Below, in pieces: positions 24,379 to 34,248 of a stretch of 34,331 bases of DNA (positions within the stretch are counted from its first letter, which is position 1; the number at the start of each line of letters is the position of its first letter). The stretch is from assembly GCF_029978005.1 (NCBI RefSeq), contig NZ_JARKOZ010000109.1, positions 1-34,331 on the forward strand. Direction: 5' to 3'. Below the pieces are notes generated by a model. The model did no database searches and was not told the DNA's origin. It worked only from the letters and a program-made list of their open reading frames with translations. Both the position numbers and the translations under genes were made by a program. The DNA is from Solidesulfovibrio sp. Its GTDB lineage: Bacteria; Desulfobacterota; Desulfovibrionia; Desulfovibrionales; Desulfovibrionaceae.

Positions 24379-25275
24379 ATGCGCGACGCTTCGTTTCGGG
24401 CTGACGTCCTGTGCCTGGTGACGGCGCTGATCTGGGGCTTGGCCTTCGTGGCCCAGCGCATCGGCATGGACCACATGGGGCCGATGGGGTTCAACGGCAT
24501 CCGGTTCGCCCTGGGCGCGATGGCGCTTGCGCCGCTGGCCTTGCGTTCCATGCGCTATCCGCCGGCCGCGCCGTTTCTGGCCGGCGGCAACCCCGGTTTC
24601 CCCTGGCTCGGCGGGCTGCTGGCCGGGACGGTGCTTTTCGCGGGCGCGGCCTTGCAGCAGGTGGGGCTCAAGTACACCACGGCCGGCAAGGCCGGGTTCA
24701 TTACGGGCCTGTACGTGGTGCTGGTGCCGATGCTCGGCTATTTCCTGGGCCAGCGGCCGGCGCGCGGCGACGTGGTGGGCGCGGTGGCCGCCGCCGTGGG
24801 GCTGTATTTCCTGTCCGTGACCGAGGCGTTCACGCTGGCTCCGGGCGACGGGCTCGAGCTTGTGGGCGCGTTTTTCTGGGCCGGGCACGTGCTGGTCATC
24901 GGCTGGCTGTCGCCACGCACCCGCGCCCTGCCGTTGGCCCTGGTCCAGTACATGGTCTGTTCGGCGCTGAGCCTGGCCTGCGCCGTGGCCTTCGAGGAAC
25001 TGACCTGGGCGGGCATACGCGGCGCGGGTTGGGCGATCCTCTACGGCGGCCTGCTTTCGGTCGGCCTGGCCTACACGCTCCAGGTGGTCGCCCAGCGCGA
25101 CGCCAAGCCGACCCATGCCGCCATCTTGCTCAGCTTCGAGACGGTCTTCGCCGCCCTGGGCGGCGCGGTGGTCCTGGGCGAGAGCCTGGGGCCTCGCGGG
25201 CTTTTCGGCTGCGCCCTGATGTTCGCCGGCATGCTGGCCTCGCAGTTGTGGCCGCGCGCCAAGCGGGAGGCCTAA
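24379..25275 (+). CDS. EamA/DMT-family transporter
   Basis: The 298-residue protein has about ten membrane helices in two EamA repeats. The first begins at DVLCLVTALIWGLAFVAQRI; the second, around LELVGAFFWAGHVLVIG, ends with LSFETVFAALGGAVVLGE. This is the drug/metabolite transporter superfamily, whose members export amino acids or other metabolites; the substrate cannot be predicted. AAGGAGATG precedes the ATG. It follows the large inverted repeat and appears to be a single gene. Confidence 0.9.
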   Translation: MRDASFRADVLCLVTALIWGLAFVAQRIGMDHMGPMGFNGIRFALGAMALAPLALRSMRYPPAAPFLAGGNPGFPWLGGLLAGTVLFAGAALQQVGLKYTTAGKAGFITGLYVVLVPMLGYFLGQRPARGDVVGAVAAAVGLYFLSVTEAFTLAPGDGLELVGAFFWAGHVLVIGWLSPRTRALPLALVQYMVCSALSLACAVAFEELTWAGIRGAGWAILYGGLLSVGLAYTLQVVAQRDAKPTHAAILLSFETVFAALGGAVVLGESLGPRGLFGCALMFAGMLASQLWPRAKREA

Positions 25276-25312
25276 GGCGGCCGCTTTGTTGACTGCCCGG
25301 GGAGGAATACCT

Positions 25313-25338
25313 ATGGGAACCGGGTGCGAGGCGAGGCG

Positions 25339-25342
<4 letters not shown>
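25313..25342 (+). CDS. Nine-codon leader mini-ORF with strong Shine-Dalgarno
   Basis: GGAGGAA (25301-25307) is ideally spaced from an ATG at 25313 that opens a nine-residue frame (MGTGCEARR) ending in TGA at 25340-25342. That stop overlaps the ATG of the sensor kinase (25339) as ATGA. The kinase itself has only a weak GAGG. Translation of the mini-ORF may therefore couple ribosomes onto the kinase start. The peptide is too short for a family assignment, so coding status is inferred only from the signals. Confidence 0.4.
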
Positions 25343-27071
<1,729 letters not shown>

Positions 27072-27075
<4 letters not shown>

Positions 27076-28484
27076 CCGGAAGCTGCGCCGCCACGCCCGG
27101 CATCCTGCTCGTGGACGATGAGGCCGACTGGCTGGAGTCCATGACCCTGCTGCTTTCCGTCTCGGCCGGCATCGACAACGTGCGCGCCTGCCGGGACAGC
27201 CGGCAGGTCATGGACATCCTGGACGCGGGCGGCGTGGACCTGCTGCTGCTCGACCTCACCATGCCCCACCTGTCCGGCACGGAGCTTTTGGCCGCCGTGG
27301 CCGAACGCCATCCCGGCGTGGTGTGCATCGTGCTTTCCGGCATGAACCAGCTCCACGCGGCCGTGGAGTGCATGCGCCTGGGGGCCTACGACTACTACGT
27401 CAAGACCGACGACGAGGAGCGCATCATCGGCGGCATCCGCCGGGCGCTGCACATGCTGGAGCTGCGCGAGGAGAACCGCGAGGTGGCCAGGCGGCTGGTC
27501 TCGGGCGACCTGCGCCGGCCCGAGGCCTTCGCCGCCATCCGCACCAGGAGCCCGGCCATGCACGCCATCTTCGCCTACGTCGAGGCCGTGGCCCAAAGCC
27601 CCCGGCCCTTGCTCGTGACCGGCGAATCGGGCGTGGGCAAGGAGAACCTGGTGCGCGCCGCCCACGAGCTGAGCGGCCGCGAGGGGCAGCTCGTCGCCCT
27701 GAACGTGGCGGGCCTGGACGACACGGTCTTCACGGACACGCTTTTCGGCCACGTCCGGGGGGCATTCACCGGGGCCGACGCCCCGCGCCGGGGACTGGTC
27801 GAGGAAGCGGCCGGCGGCACGCTCTTTCTGGACGAGATCGGCGATCTGTCCGTGGCCTCCCAGGTGAAGCTTTTGCGCCTGCTCCAGGAGGGCGAGTACT
27901 ATCCGCTGGGCAGCGACCAGCCCAGGCGGCTTTGCGCCCGGGTCGTCGCCGCCACCCACGCCGATCTGGCCGCGCGCGAGCGCGAGGGCCTTTTCCGGCG
28001 CGACCTCTACTACCGGCTGCGCACCCACCACGTGGCCGTGCCGCCCCTTCGCGAACGGCCCGAGGACATCGAGCCCCTGCTCGACCATTTCCTGGACGAG
28101 GCCGCCGCGGCCATGGGCAAGCGCAAGCCCACCCCGCCGCCGGAGCTGGCCGCCCTGCTCGCCACCTATTCCTTTCCCGGCAACGTGCGCGAGCTGGCCT
28201 CCATGGTCTACGACGCCGTGAGCCTGCACACGGGCCGCATGCTCTCCATGGAGAGCTTCAAGCGCCGCATCGGCGCGCCCGAGGCCGCCCCGATCCCGCC
28301 GGCCGGGGACAACCCCTTCGCCGCCCTGTCCGCCCTGCCGAGCTTCGCCCAGGCCGAGAAGCTGCTGCTCGCCGAGGCCATGGCCCGCTCGGGCGGCCGC
28401 CAGACCCTGGCGGCACGCCTGCTCGGCGTCACCCAGTCCGCCCTGTCCAAGCGCCTCAAGGCCCAGCGCCAGGAAGACGCCTAG
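27072..28484 (+). CDS. Sigma-54-dependent response regulator (NtrC family)
   Basis: The 470-residue activator has a receiver domain (about 9-125, phospho-acceptor Asp in LLLLDLTMPHLSG), an AAA+ domain (about 157-385) and a Fis-type helix-turn-helix at the C-terminus (GGRQTLAARLLGVTQSALSKRLK). The AAA+ domain shows Walker A GESGVGKE, the sigma-54 contact loop GAFTGAD, Walker B GGTLFLDEIGD and the arginine-finger region FRRDLYYRL. It needs sigma-54 RNA polymerase and an upstream enhancer, and both kinds of sites are visible in the intergenic region that follows. Overlap with the kinase gene is 4 bp. Confidence 0.95.
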
Positions 28485-28498
28485 CGGCGCGCCCGCGA

Positions 28499-28577
28499 AA
28501 TGCGTGCCTACGCATTCGTCGGACAACATTCTTTCGTTGCTCTCTTTTTCTGAAAAAATACTCTCGTGTTTTTTCAG
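28499..28577. repeat. Two small hairpins after the response regulator gene
   Basis: A 7-bp stem (28499-28505 with 28510-28516) lies just past the stop codon. An AT-rich 9-bp stem (ctgaaaaaa 28550-28558 with ttttttcag 28569-28577) follows. Either could help terminate the operon or serve as a binding site. The second is preceded by a T tract and embedded in AT-rich DNA unlike the surroundings. Confidence 0.4.
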
Positions 28578-28637
28578 GGACACAACCCTGGCGTCGCGTT
28601 CCCGGAATACGCGCCTGCCTGTTCCGCCGCCCCGCCC

Positions 28638-28748
28638 AAGGGGTATGCCGTCTGGCAACTCATGCCTTTCGGCAAATGTTGCCGAAACGTCATGAACACG
28701 TGCCTCCCGGCACAAGCGCCGCTTCCCATGCCGGCCGGCATACCCCTT
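28638..28748. promoter_or_regulatory. Candidate enhancer: nested dyads for the sigma-54 activator
   Basis: A perfect palindrome (tttcggcaa 28667-28675, ttgccgaaa 28679-28687, 3-bp spacer) lies about 135 bp upstream of the -24/-12 element, the usual distance of an NtrC-type enhancer. It is bracketed by a second perfect 13-bp inverted repeat (28638-28650 and 28736-28748). Binding by the adjacent response regulator is inferred from position. Confidence 0.6.
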
Positions 28749-28801
28749 CGCCTGGCCGATAACGCTTTTTCTCCTGATTAATCCATTTTATTTCAGGATA
28801 T

Positions 28802-28835
28802 TGCCAGGGAAGCCCATCCTGGCATCGCTCCTGCT
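28802..28835 (+). promoter_or_regulatory. Sigma-54 promoter with overlapping dyad
   Basis: TGGCAT at 28820-28825 and CTGCT at 28831-28835 place GG and GC (28821-28822 and 28833-28834) at the exact -24/-12 spacing of sigma-54 promoters. The -24 box is half of an inverted repeat (tgccagg 28802-28808, cctggca 28818-28824). The expected start is near 28846, leaving a leader of about 100 nt to the binding-protein gene. Confidence 0.65.
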
Positions 28836-28942
28836 TTAGGGAATGCGTCGCGGACGTGGGACGACCCCGCCTCGGAGGCGCGGGACGGTCCGCGACGGAC
28901 GTCCACGGCGTGTCGCCGCAACGGAACAAGCAAGGAGCGCGT

Positions 28943-29761
28943 ATGAGAGGTTTGCGTATCTTCCGCCTCGTCGGCCTGGCCGGCCTGGCGGGCGTCCTGG
29001 CCCTGGGCGCGGCCGCCGGCAAGGCCGCCGCCGCCGATCCCCTGACCTACGAAGGGGCCAGCACCATCGGCAGCATGGTTCTGCCCGAGGCCACCAAGCT
29101 CTTCACCGCCAAGACGGGCATCCCCTTCGGCGCTGTCGGCACGGCCGGGGCCGGGGCCGGGTTCAAGGCCGTGGTCGCCGGCCAGGTCTCCTTCGGCGGC
29201 CTGGCCAGCGAACCCACGGACAAGGAAAAGGCCCAGCTCACGGACATCGAGGTCATCGGCTTCGACGTCATGGGCGTCTTCGTCCACCCCAAGAACACGG
29301 TCAAGGACCTGACCATGGCCCAGCTCAAGGACGTCTTCTCGGGCAAGGCCACCAACTGGAAGCAGGTGGGCGGCCCGGACATGCCCATCACGGTCTACAG
29401 CGAGAAGCTCGACGGCGGCCGGGCCACGGTCAAGGCCTTCAAGTCCATGGTGCTGGGCGATACGCCCTACGGCCCGGTCAAGGAACTCGACGACGCCACC
29501 GACTGCGTGGCCGACGTGGCCAAGGACCCGGGCGGCGTGACCGCCTCGTCCATGTCCTTCGCCGTGCCCGGCGTGACCGCCGTGTCCCTGGGCGGAGCCA
29601 AGCCCGAAGCCCAGGCCGTCCAGTCCGGGGCCTATCCCCTCAAGCGGCCCCTGTCGCTCATCGCGGTCAAGCCCTCCAAGGAGGTCAAGGCCTTCTTCGA
29701 ATTCATGCTCACCCCCCCGGCCCAGGCCGTGGTGGCCAAGAGCTTCGTCCCGGCGAAATAG
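28943..29761 (+). CDS. Orphan PstS-like periplasmic binding protein
   Basis: The 272-residue product has a signal peptide (LVGLAGLAGVLALGAAAGKAAAA) and a PBP-like domain of the phosphate/PstS type. That domain shows YEGASTIGSMVLPEATKLF, a glycine-rich ligand loop GTAGAGAGFKAVVAGQVSFG, and the late GKATNWKQVGGPDMPITVYS and FFEFMLTPPAQAVV. The usual pstCAB transporter genes are absent, and the next genes encode a periplasmic dehydrogenase and a cytochrome, so a role in delivering or concentrating a substrate, or as a sensor partner, is plausible. AAGGAG at 28932 supports the ATG at 28943; the frame is open further upstream but unsupported. The ligand is unknown. Confidence 0.85.
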   Translation: MRGLRIFRLVGLAGLAGVLALGAAAGKAAAADPLTYEGASTIGSMVLPEATKLFTAKTGIPFGAVGTAGAGAGFKAVVAGQVSFGGLASEPTDKEKAQLTDIEVIGFDVMGVFVHPKNTVKDLTMAQLKDVFSGKATNWKQVGGPDMPITVYSEKLDGGRATVKAFKSMVLGDTPYGPVKELDDATDCVADVAKDPGGVTASSMSFAVPGVTAVSLGGAKPEAQAVQSGAYPLKRPLSLIAVKPSKEVKAFFEFMLTPPAQAVVAKSFVPAK

Positions 29762-29807
29762 CGCGCCCGTCGCGATAAGCAGCAACCGACAACCCAAAGG
29801 CGATACG

Positions 29808-31022
29808 ATGACCAAGGACATGCACGACAAGGATTCGGCGACCCGTCGCGACTTCATCAAGGCCGGCATGGCCGCCGGCGTGGGGGCCCTGCTTTCGCCG
29901 CTGCTCGTCAAGACCGCCCACGCGGCGGCCGAGGCCGCGCCCGCCGCCGCCCCGGCCGCTGCCGCCGCCGCGGCCGAGAAGCCCAAGCTCAAGATCGGCG
30001 ACGTGCTGCGCGTGGCCCGGGAAAAGCTCTACCCCATCTGCCGCGTCTGCCCGGAATGCGACGGCGTGGCCTGCGCCGGCGAGGTGCCGGGCATGGGCGG
30101 CATCGGCTCGGGCCAGGCCTTCAAGAACAACTACAACACGCTCAATAAGATCGATTTGGTCATGCGGACCTTCCACGACGTGAAAAAGCCCGACCTGACC
30201 ACCACGCTTTTCGGCCACAAGCTCTCCATGCCCGTGACCTCGGCCGTGACCGGCGGCGTCAGCTACAACATGGGGGGCAAGATGACCGAAGAGGAGTACG
30301 TCATCTCCATCCTCGGCGGCTGCATGGACGCCGGCACCCTGGGTTGGGTGGCCGACGGCATCGGCGACAAGATGGACGTGTTCGAGCGCCGCATCGCCGT
30401 GCTCAAGAACATGTTCGGCGGCAACGCCATCGTCACCATCAAGCCCAAGACCAACGACGAGATCATCACCCGCTTCCGCATGGTCGAGGATGCCGGCGGC
30501 CTGGCCGTGGCCATCGACATCGACTCGGCCGGCCGGGCCGCCCGGGCCGTGCCCGGCCAGACCGTGGAGCCCAAGACGCCCAAACAGCTGGCCGAGCTGG
30601 CCAAGTCCACCAAGCTGCCCTTCATCATCAAGGGCATCATGACCGTGGAGGAGGCGAAAATCGCCGTGGACGTGGGAGCCAAGGGCGTGTGCGTGTCCAA
30701 CCACGGCGGCCGGGTGCTGGACTACACCCCGGCCACGGCCACGGTGCTGCCGGCCATCGCCGACGCCATCAAGGGCAAGGCGACCATCCTGGTCGACGGC
30801 GCGGTGCGCCGGGGCCAGGACGTGCTCAAGTACCTGGCCATGGGCGCGGACGCCTGCCTGTGCGGCCGGCCGCTGGTGCGCGGCGCCCATGGCGGCGGCC
30901 GCGAGGGCGTGGCGCTCATGATGAACATCATCAAGGACGAGCTCACGGTGGCCATGACCCTGACCGGCGTCCCCAGCGTGAAAAACGTCCCCGCCAACGT
31001 CATCACCAAGGGGCAGGCATGA
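29808..31022 (+). CDS. Tat-exported FMN-dependent alpha-hydroxy-acid dehydrogenase with Cys cluster
   Basis: The 404-residue enzyme belongs to the lactate/glycolate oxidase TIM-barrel family. FMN-binding and catalytic features include FIIKGIMTVEEA (Lys), CVSNHGGRVLDY (base H299, substrate Arg302) and DGAVRRGQDVLKYLAMGAD. It carries a Tat signal (TRRDFIKAGMAAG, cut near AHAAA) and an Ala/Pro-rich linker, so it should act, FMN loaded, in the periplasm. Before the barrel lies C78-x2-C81-x2-C84-x4-C89, which could hold an Fe-S cluster to pass electrons on. Its stop overlaps the start of the multiheme cytochrome gene (ATGA), pointing to a functional pair. The substrate may be lactate, glycolate or another 2-hydroxy acid. 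Confidence 0.88.
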   Translation: MTKDMHDKDSATRRDFIKAGMAAGVGALLSPLLVKTAHAAAEAAPAAAPAAAAAAAEKPKLKIGDVLRVAREKLYPICRVCPECDGVACAGEVPGMGGIGSGQAFKNNYNTLNKIDLVMRTFHDVKKPDLTTTLFGHKLSMPVTSAVTGGVSYNMGGKMTEEEYVISILGGCMDAGTLGWVADGIGDKMDVFERRIAVLKNMFGGNAIVTIKPKTNDEIITRFRMVEDAGGLAVAIDIDSAGRAARAVPGQTVEPKTPKQLAELAKSTKLPFIIKGIMTVEEAKIAVDVGAKGVCVSNHGGRVLDYTPATATVLPAIADAIKGKATILVDGAVRRGQDVLKYLAMGADACLCGRPLVRGAHGGGREGVALMMNIIKDELTVAMTLTGVPSVKNVPANVITKGQA

Positions 31023-32902
31023 AAAGAGCCTGGAGTCTTCTGCTCCTGGCTGTCCTGACCGCCTGGCCGGGGGCCGCCCTGGCCACGGACGGCGGCAAAT
31101 CCCTGCGCTACGGCGGCGGAGGCCAGGGGACCGTCATGTTCGACGGCAGGCTGCACGCGTCGAAAGGCTTCCGGTGCGACGACTGCCACTCGAAGCTCTT
31201 CGACACCAAGAAAGTGGCCCATATCACCATGGCCGACCACTTCACGGACAAGGCCTGCTTCAAATGCCACAACAATAACAACAAGACCGATCCGTTTACC
31301 GCCTCGCGCGACTGCGCCACCTGCCACCGCAAGGTCGCCTCCAACCCCGAGACGTCCACCGACGCCATGGCCGGGGTCATCGCCGCGGCCTTCACCGGCG
31401 ACGACGCGGCCAAGGCGGTGCTGCTCTCGGGCAAACAGGGGGCCACGGCCCAGAGCACGGCCTGCCTGTCCTGCCACGGCGCGGCCACGCCGCCCAAACC
31501 CGTGACCGAGCGCGGCAAGACCCTCGACCTCCACGTGGACGTGGCCGGCTACCTGCACGGCACCCACGCCAACCTGCCCTGCGCCACCTGCCACACCGGC
31601 CAGAAGGGCGCGGAGAGCTTCACCCAGGTGCCCCACGCCGTGGCCCGGCCGGACAACGCCACCTGCCTGTCCTGCCACAACGTGGGACTGGCCCACCAGG
31701 CGAAAGCCTTCGGCCAGAGCGCCCACGCCGAGAAGCTCAAGGACAAGGTGTCCTGCGGCAGCTGCCACGATGCCCACGCCCAGCCCAAAAAGCCGGCCCA
31801 GATGGCCTATGCGTCCCTGGCCGCCCTGTACAACGCCGAATGCCTGGCCTGTCACGGCGACGCGGCCAAGCTGCGCGAGCTCTCGGGCAAATCCGTGCCC
31901 GAGGCCAAGGCGGCCCACGCCTTCCTGGCCAACTGGAGCGCCCACAGCCGCTCCGTCATGTGCGTGGAATGCCACACCCCGGTCACCACGCCCGACGATC
32001 ACCTGATCGGCGAGAAAAAGACCGCCGTGCGCGACTGCGCCACCTGCCACACCACGGGCGATTCGCTCATCGTGACCCGGGCGGGCCTGCACGCCGGCGG
32101 CGCGGCCCCGGTGACCTCGGGCTACTTCCCGCCCAGGATCGTGGCCCCGGCGCTCGATGCCGTGGGCGGCGTCGGCCTTGCCGCCGTGGCCGCCTTCGTG
32201 GTCCTGCACGCCCTGGGTCGGGCGCTCGCCGGCCGCAAGGAGCACGGCCCGCTGGTCTCCGAGGACGTGTACCCGGGATTTGTGCGGGTCACCCACTGGC
32301 TGAACGCTTGCCTCTTCGTCGTGCTCGGCTACACCGGCCTGTCGGTGCGCTTCACCGAGGCCTCGTGGACGCTCGGGCTCGAAGCGGCCACGCGCATCCA
32401 CAACATCTGCGGCGTGCTTTTGGCCCTCAACTTCCTGGCCTACGTCGTGCGGGCCCTGGCCACGGGCGACATCCGGCAGTTCCTGCCCGAAGGCCAGGGG
32501 GGCCTTGGCCCCATGCTCGCCCAGGCGCGCTACTACTGCCTCGGCATCTTCCGGGGCGAGCCGCATCCCTTCCCGGTCAGCCGGGAGCGGCGCTTCAACC
32601 CCTTGCAGCGCCCGACCTACCTGCTGGTGTTTCTCATCGGCATGCCGGTGCTCATCGCCTCGGGCCTGCTGCTGCTCCTTCCGGAGTCCGTGTCCGCGGG
32701 CATCGCCCCGCGCCGGTTCCTGGTGGCGGCCCACTTCACCATCGTCATCGGCTTCGCGCTCTTCTTCGTCGGCCACGTCTATCTGGCCACGACCGGCGCG
32801 ACGCCGGGCAGCCTCATCCGGGGCATGGTGACGGGACGCCACGAGCACGCGGCGAGCGAACACGCTCCCGCCGACGAGAAGAAGGAAGACGGCCAAGGCT
32901 AA
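31019..32902 (+). CDS. Fused ten-heme cytochrome c and cytochrome b membrane protein
   Basis: The 627-residue product has a signal peptide, then a periplasmic part with ten CxxCH heme-c sites between C53 and C340 (CDDCH, CFKCH, CATCH, CLSCH, CATCH, CLSCH, CGSCH, CLACH, CVECH, CATCH). The first three resemble a c7-type domain. After a helix at about 377-398 comes a cytochrome b561/FdnI-like four-helix domain with likely heme-b histidines in VRVTHWLNACLF, RIHNICGV and AAHFTIVIGFALFFVGH. It should link periplasmic electrons with the membrane quinone pool. The start overlaps the dehydrogenase stop. A strong terminator follows at 32960. The tail is charged and cytoplasmic (HEHAASEHAPADEKKEDG). Confidence 0.93.
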   Translation: MKRAWSLLLLAVLTAWPGAALATDGGKSLRYGGGGQGTVMFDGRLHASKGFRCDDCHSKLFDTKKVAHITMADHFTDKACFKCHNNNNKTDPFTASRDCATCHRKVASNPETSTDAMAGVIAAAFTGDDAAKAVLLSGKQGATAQSTACLSCHGAATPPKPVTERGKTLDLHVDVAGYLHGTHANLPCATCHTGQKGAESFTQVPHAVARPDNATCLSCHNVGLAHQAKAFGQSAHAEKLKDKVSCGSCHDAHAQPKKPAQMAYASLAALYNAECLACHGDAAKLRELSGKSVPEAKAAHAFLANWSAHSRSVMCVECHTPVTTPDDHLIGEKKTAVRDCATCHTTGDSLIVTRAGLHAGGAAPVTSGYFPPRIVAPALDAVGGVGLAAVAAFVVLHALGRALAGRKEHGPLVSEDVYPGFVRVTHWLNACLFVVLGYTGLSVRFTEASWTLGLEAATRIHNICGVLLALNFLAYVVRALATGDIRQFLPEGQGGLGPMLAQARYYCLGIFRGEPHPFPVSRERRFNPLQRPTYLLVFLIGMPVLIASGLLLLLPESVSAGIAPRRFLVAAHFTIVIGFALFFVGHVYLATTGATPGSLIRGMVTGRHEHAASEHAPADEKKEDGQG

Positions 32903-32926
32903 GGCCCGGCCACGCCCCCCTCACGG

Positions 32927-32950
32927 CGGCCGCCTCCCCCGAGGCGGCCG
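32927..32950 (+). repeat. First hairpin after the cytochrome gene
   Basis: Arms cggccgcctc (32927-32936) and gaggcggccg (32941-32950) form a perfect 10-bp stem with a 4-nt loop, 25 nt after the stop. It lacks a T tract and sits just before the true terminator. Confidence 0.5.
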
Positions 32951-32959
32951 TCGGCGACC

Positions 32960-32991
32960 GGGCGCGGGGAGTTCTTCCCCGCGCCCTTTTT
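32960..32991 (+). terminator. Strong rho-independent terminator of the hydroxy-acid operon
   Basis: A perfect 11-bp GC stem (32960-32970 with 32976-32986, loop of 5 nt) is followed directly by TTTTT (32987-32991). It closes the binding protein-dehydrogenase-cytochrome transcript and separates it from gldA. Confidence 0.93.
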
Positions 32992-33100
32992 CATGCCCGA
33001 GCCGACGGTTGACCCGGGAGGGCATCCCTTCTATCCCTCGGAAAACGCACGGCGTTTTCACACCCATCGTCGCGGCCTGCGCCGCCGAAAGGAAAACCCC

Positions 33101-34195
33101 ATGATACGCACCACCTTGTTTCCGGGACGCTACATCCAGGGAGCCGGAGCGCTGGGCCGCCTGGGCGAGGAACTGGCCCGGCGCGGCAAGCGCCATCTGG
33201 TCGTCGCCTCGCCCCATCCCCTGGAGCACCTGCTGCCGACCGTCGCGCCCCAGCTCGACCAGGCCGGGACCGTGCACCTGGAGCGCTTCGGCCGGGAATG
33301 CACGGACGCGGAAATCGAGCGCCTGCTGGCCGTGGCCCGGGAGTTCGGGGCCGAGACCGTGACCGCCGTGGGCGGCGGCAAGACCCTGGACACGGCCAAG
33401 GCCGTGGCCGTCCGGGCGGGGATTCCCGTGGCCGTGGTCCCGACCTTGGCCTCCACGGACGCGCCGTGCAGCTGCATCTGCGTGGTCTACACGCCGGACG
33501 GCGTGTTCGAGCGGGCCGACATCCTGCCCCGCAACCCTGACCTGGTGCTGGTGGACACGGCCGTCATCGCCAAGGCCCCGGCCCGGTTCCTGGTGTCCGG
33601 CATGGGCGACGCCCTGGCCACCTGGTTCGAGGCCGACTCCTGCCGGGTGAGCCGCGCCCCGAACATCGCCGGCGACGCCGGGTCCATGACGGCCCACGCC
33701 CTGGCCAGGCTCTGTTACGAGACCGTGCGCGACTGGGGCCTGCTCGCCCGCTCGGCCTGCGAGGCCAGGGTGGTCACGCCGGCGCTCGAGCGCGTGGTCG
33801 AGGCCAACACCCTTCTAAGCGGCCTGGGCTTCGAGAGCGGGGGCCTGGGCGCGGCCCATTCCATCCACAACGGCCTGACCGTCCTGCCCGGGGTGCATGG
33901 CCTGTGGCACGGCGAAAAGGTGGCCTTCGGCGTGCTGGCCTCGCTTTTCCTCACCGACCGGCCGGCGGCACTCATCGACGAGGTCTACGCGCTGTGCGCC
34001 GCCCTGGGCCTGCCCACGACCTTCGCCGCGCTCGGCATCGACGGCGTTTCCGAGGCGGACCTGGCCCGGGTGGGGGAAAAGGCCTGCGCCCCGGAGGAGA
34101 GCATCCACAACGAGCCCGTGGAAGTTTCCCCGGCCCTGGTCGCGGCCTCGCTCGCGGCCGCCGACGCCGAGGGCCGGCGGCGCGCCCGGGCCTAG
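33101..34195 (+). CDS. gldA: Glycerol dehydrogenase-like NAD-dependent alcohol dehydrogenase
   Basis: The 364-residue protein belongs to the family III (iron/zinc) alcohol dehydrogenases, GldA branch. It has the NAD loop AVGGGKTLDTAKAVA (about 88-102), VVPTLASTDAPCS, the metal ligands in SGMGDALATWFEAD (Asp), GLGAAHSIHNGLT (His) and HGLWHGEKVAFG (His). It would oxidise glycerol to dihydroxyacetone or reduce related ketones in the cytoplasm. AAAGGAAAA precedes the ATG. The gene is separated from the cytochrome gene by a terminator. The stop codon TAG lies in a CTAG at which an IS630-like element seems to begin. Confidence 0.9.
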   Translation: MIRTTLFPGRYIQGAGALGRLGEELARRGKRHLVVASPHPLEHLLPTVAPQLDQAGTVHLERFGRECTDAEIERLLAVAREFGAETVTAVGGGKTLDTAKAVAVRAGIPVAVVPTLASTDAPCSCICVVYTPDGVFERADILPRNPDLVLVDTAVIAKAPARFLVSGMGDALATWFEADSCRVSRAPNIAGDAGSMTAHALARLCYETVRDWGLLARSACEARVVTPALERVVEANTLLSGLGFESGGLGAAHSIHNGLTVLPGVHGLWHGEKVAFGVLASLFLTDRPAALIDEVYALCAALGLPTTFAALGIDGVSEADLARVGEKACAPEESIHNEPVEVSPALVAASLAAADAEGRRRARA

Positions 34196-34223
34196 TGTTG
34201 CGTCCTTGAAATAAATCTATATA

Positions 34224-34247
34224 CTGGCCTCCAGTTTAGGAGGTCAG
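34224..34247 (+). promoter_or_regulatory. Hairpin sequestering the transposase Shine-Dalgarno
   Basis: Arms ctggcctcc (34224-34232) and ggaggtcag (34239-34247) pair over 9 bp with one G-U and a 6-nt loop, ending one base before the ATG. The Shine-Dalgarno GGAGG is entirely inside the 3' arm, so a full-length transcript would hide it. Confidence 0.6.
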
Positions 34248-34248
34248 G

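Noticed and set aside
28504-28781. Two short plus-strand frames in the regulatory gap (63 and 71 codons)
   Set aside because: No Shine-Dalgarno, no recognisable domain, and they overlap the perfect dyads of the putative enhancer.
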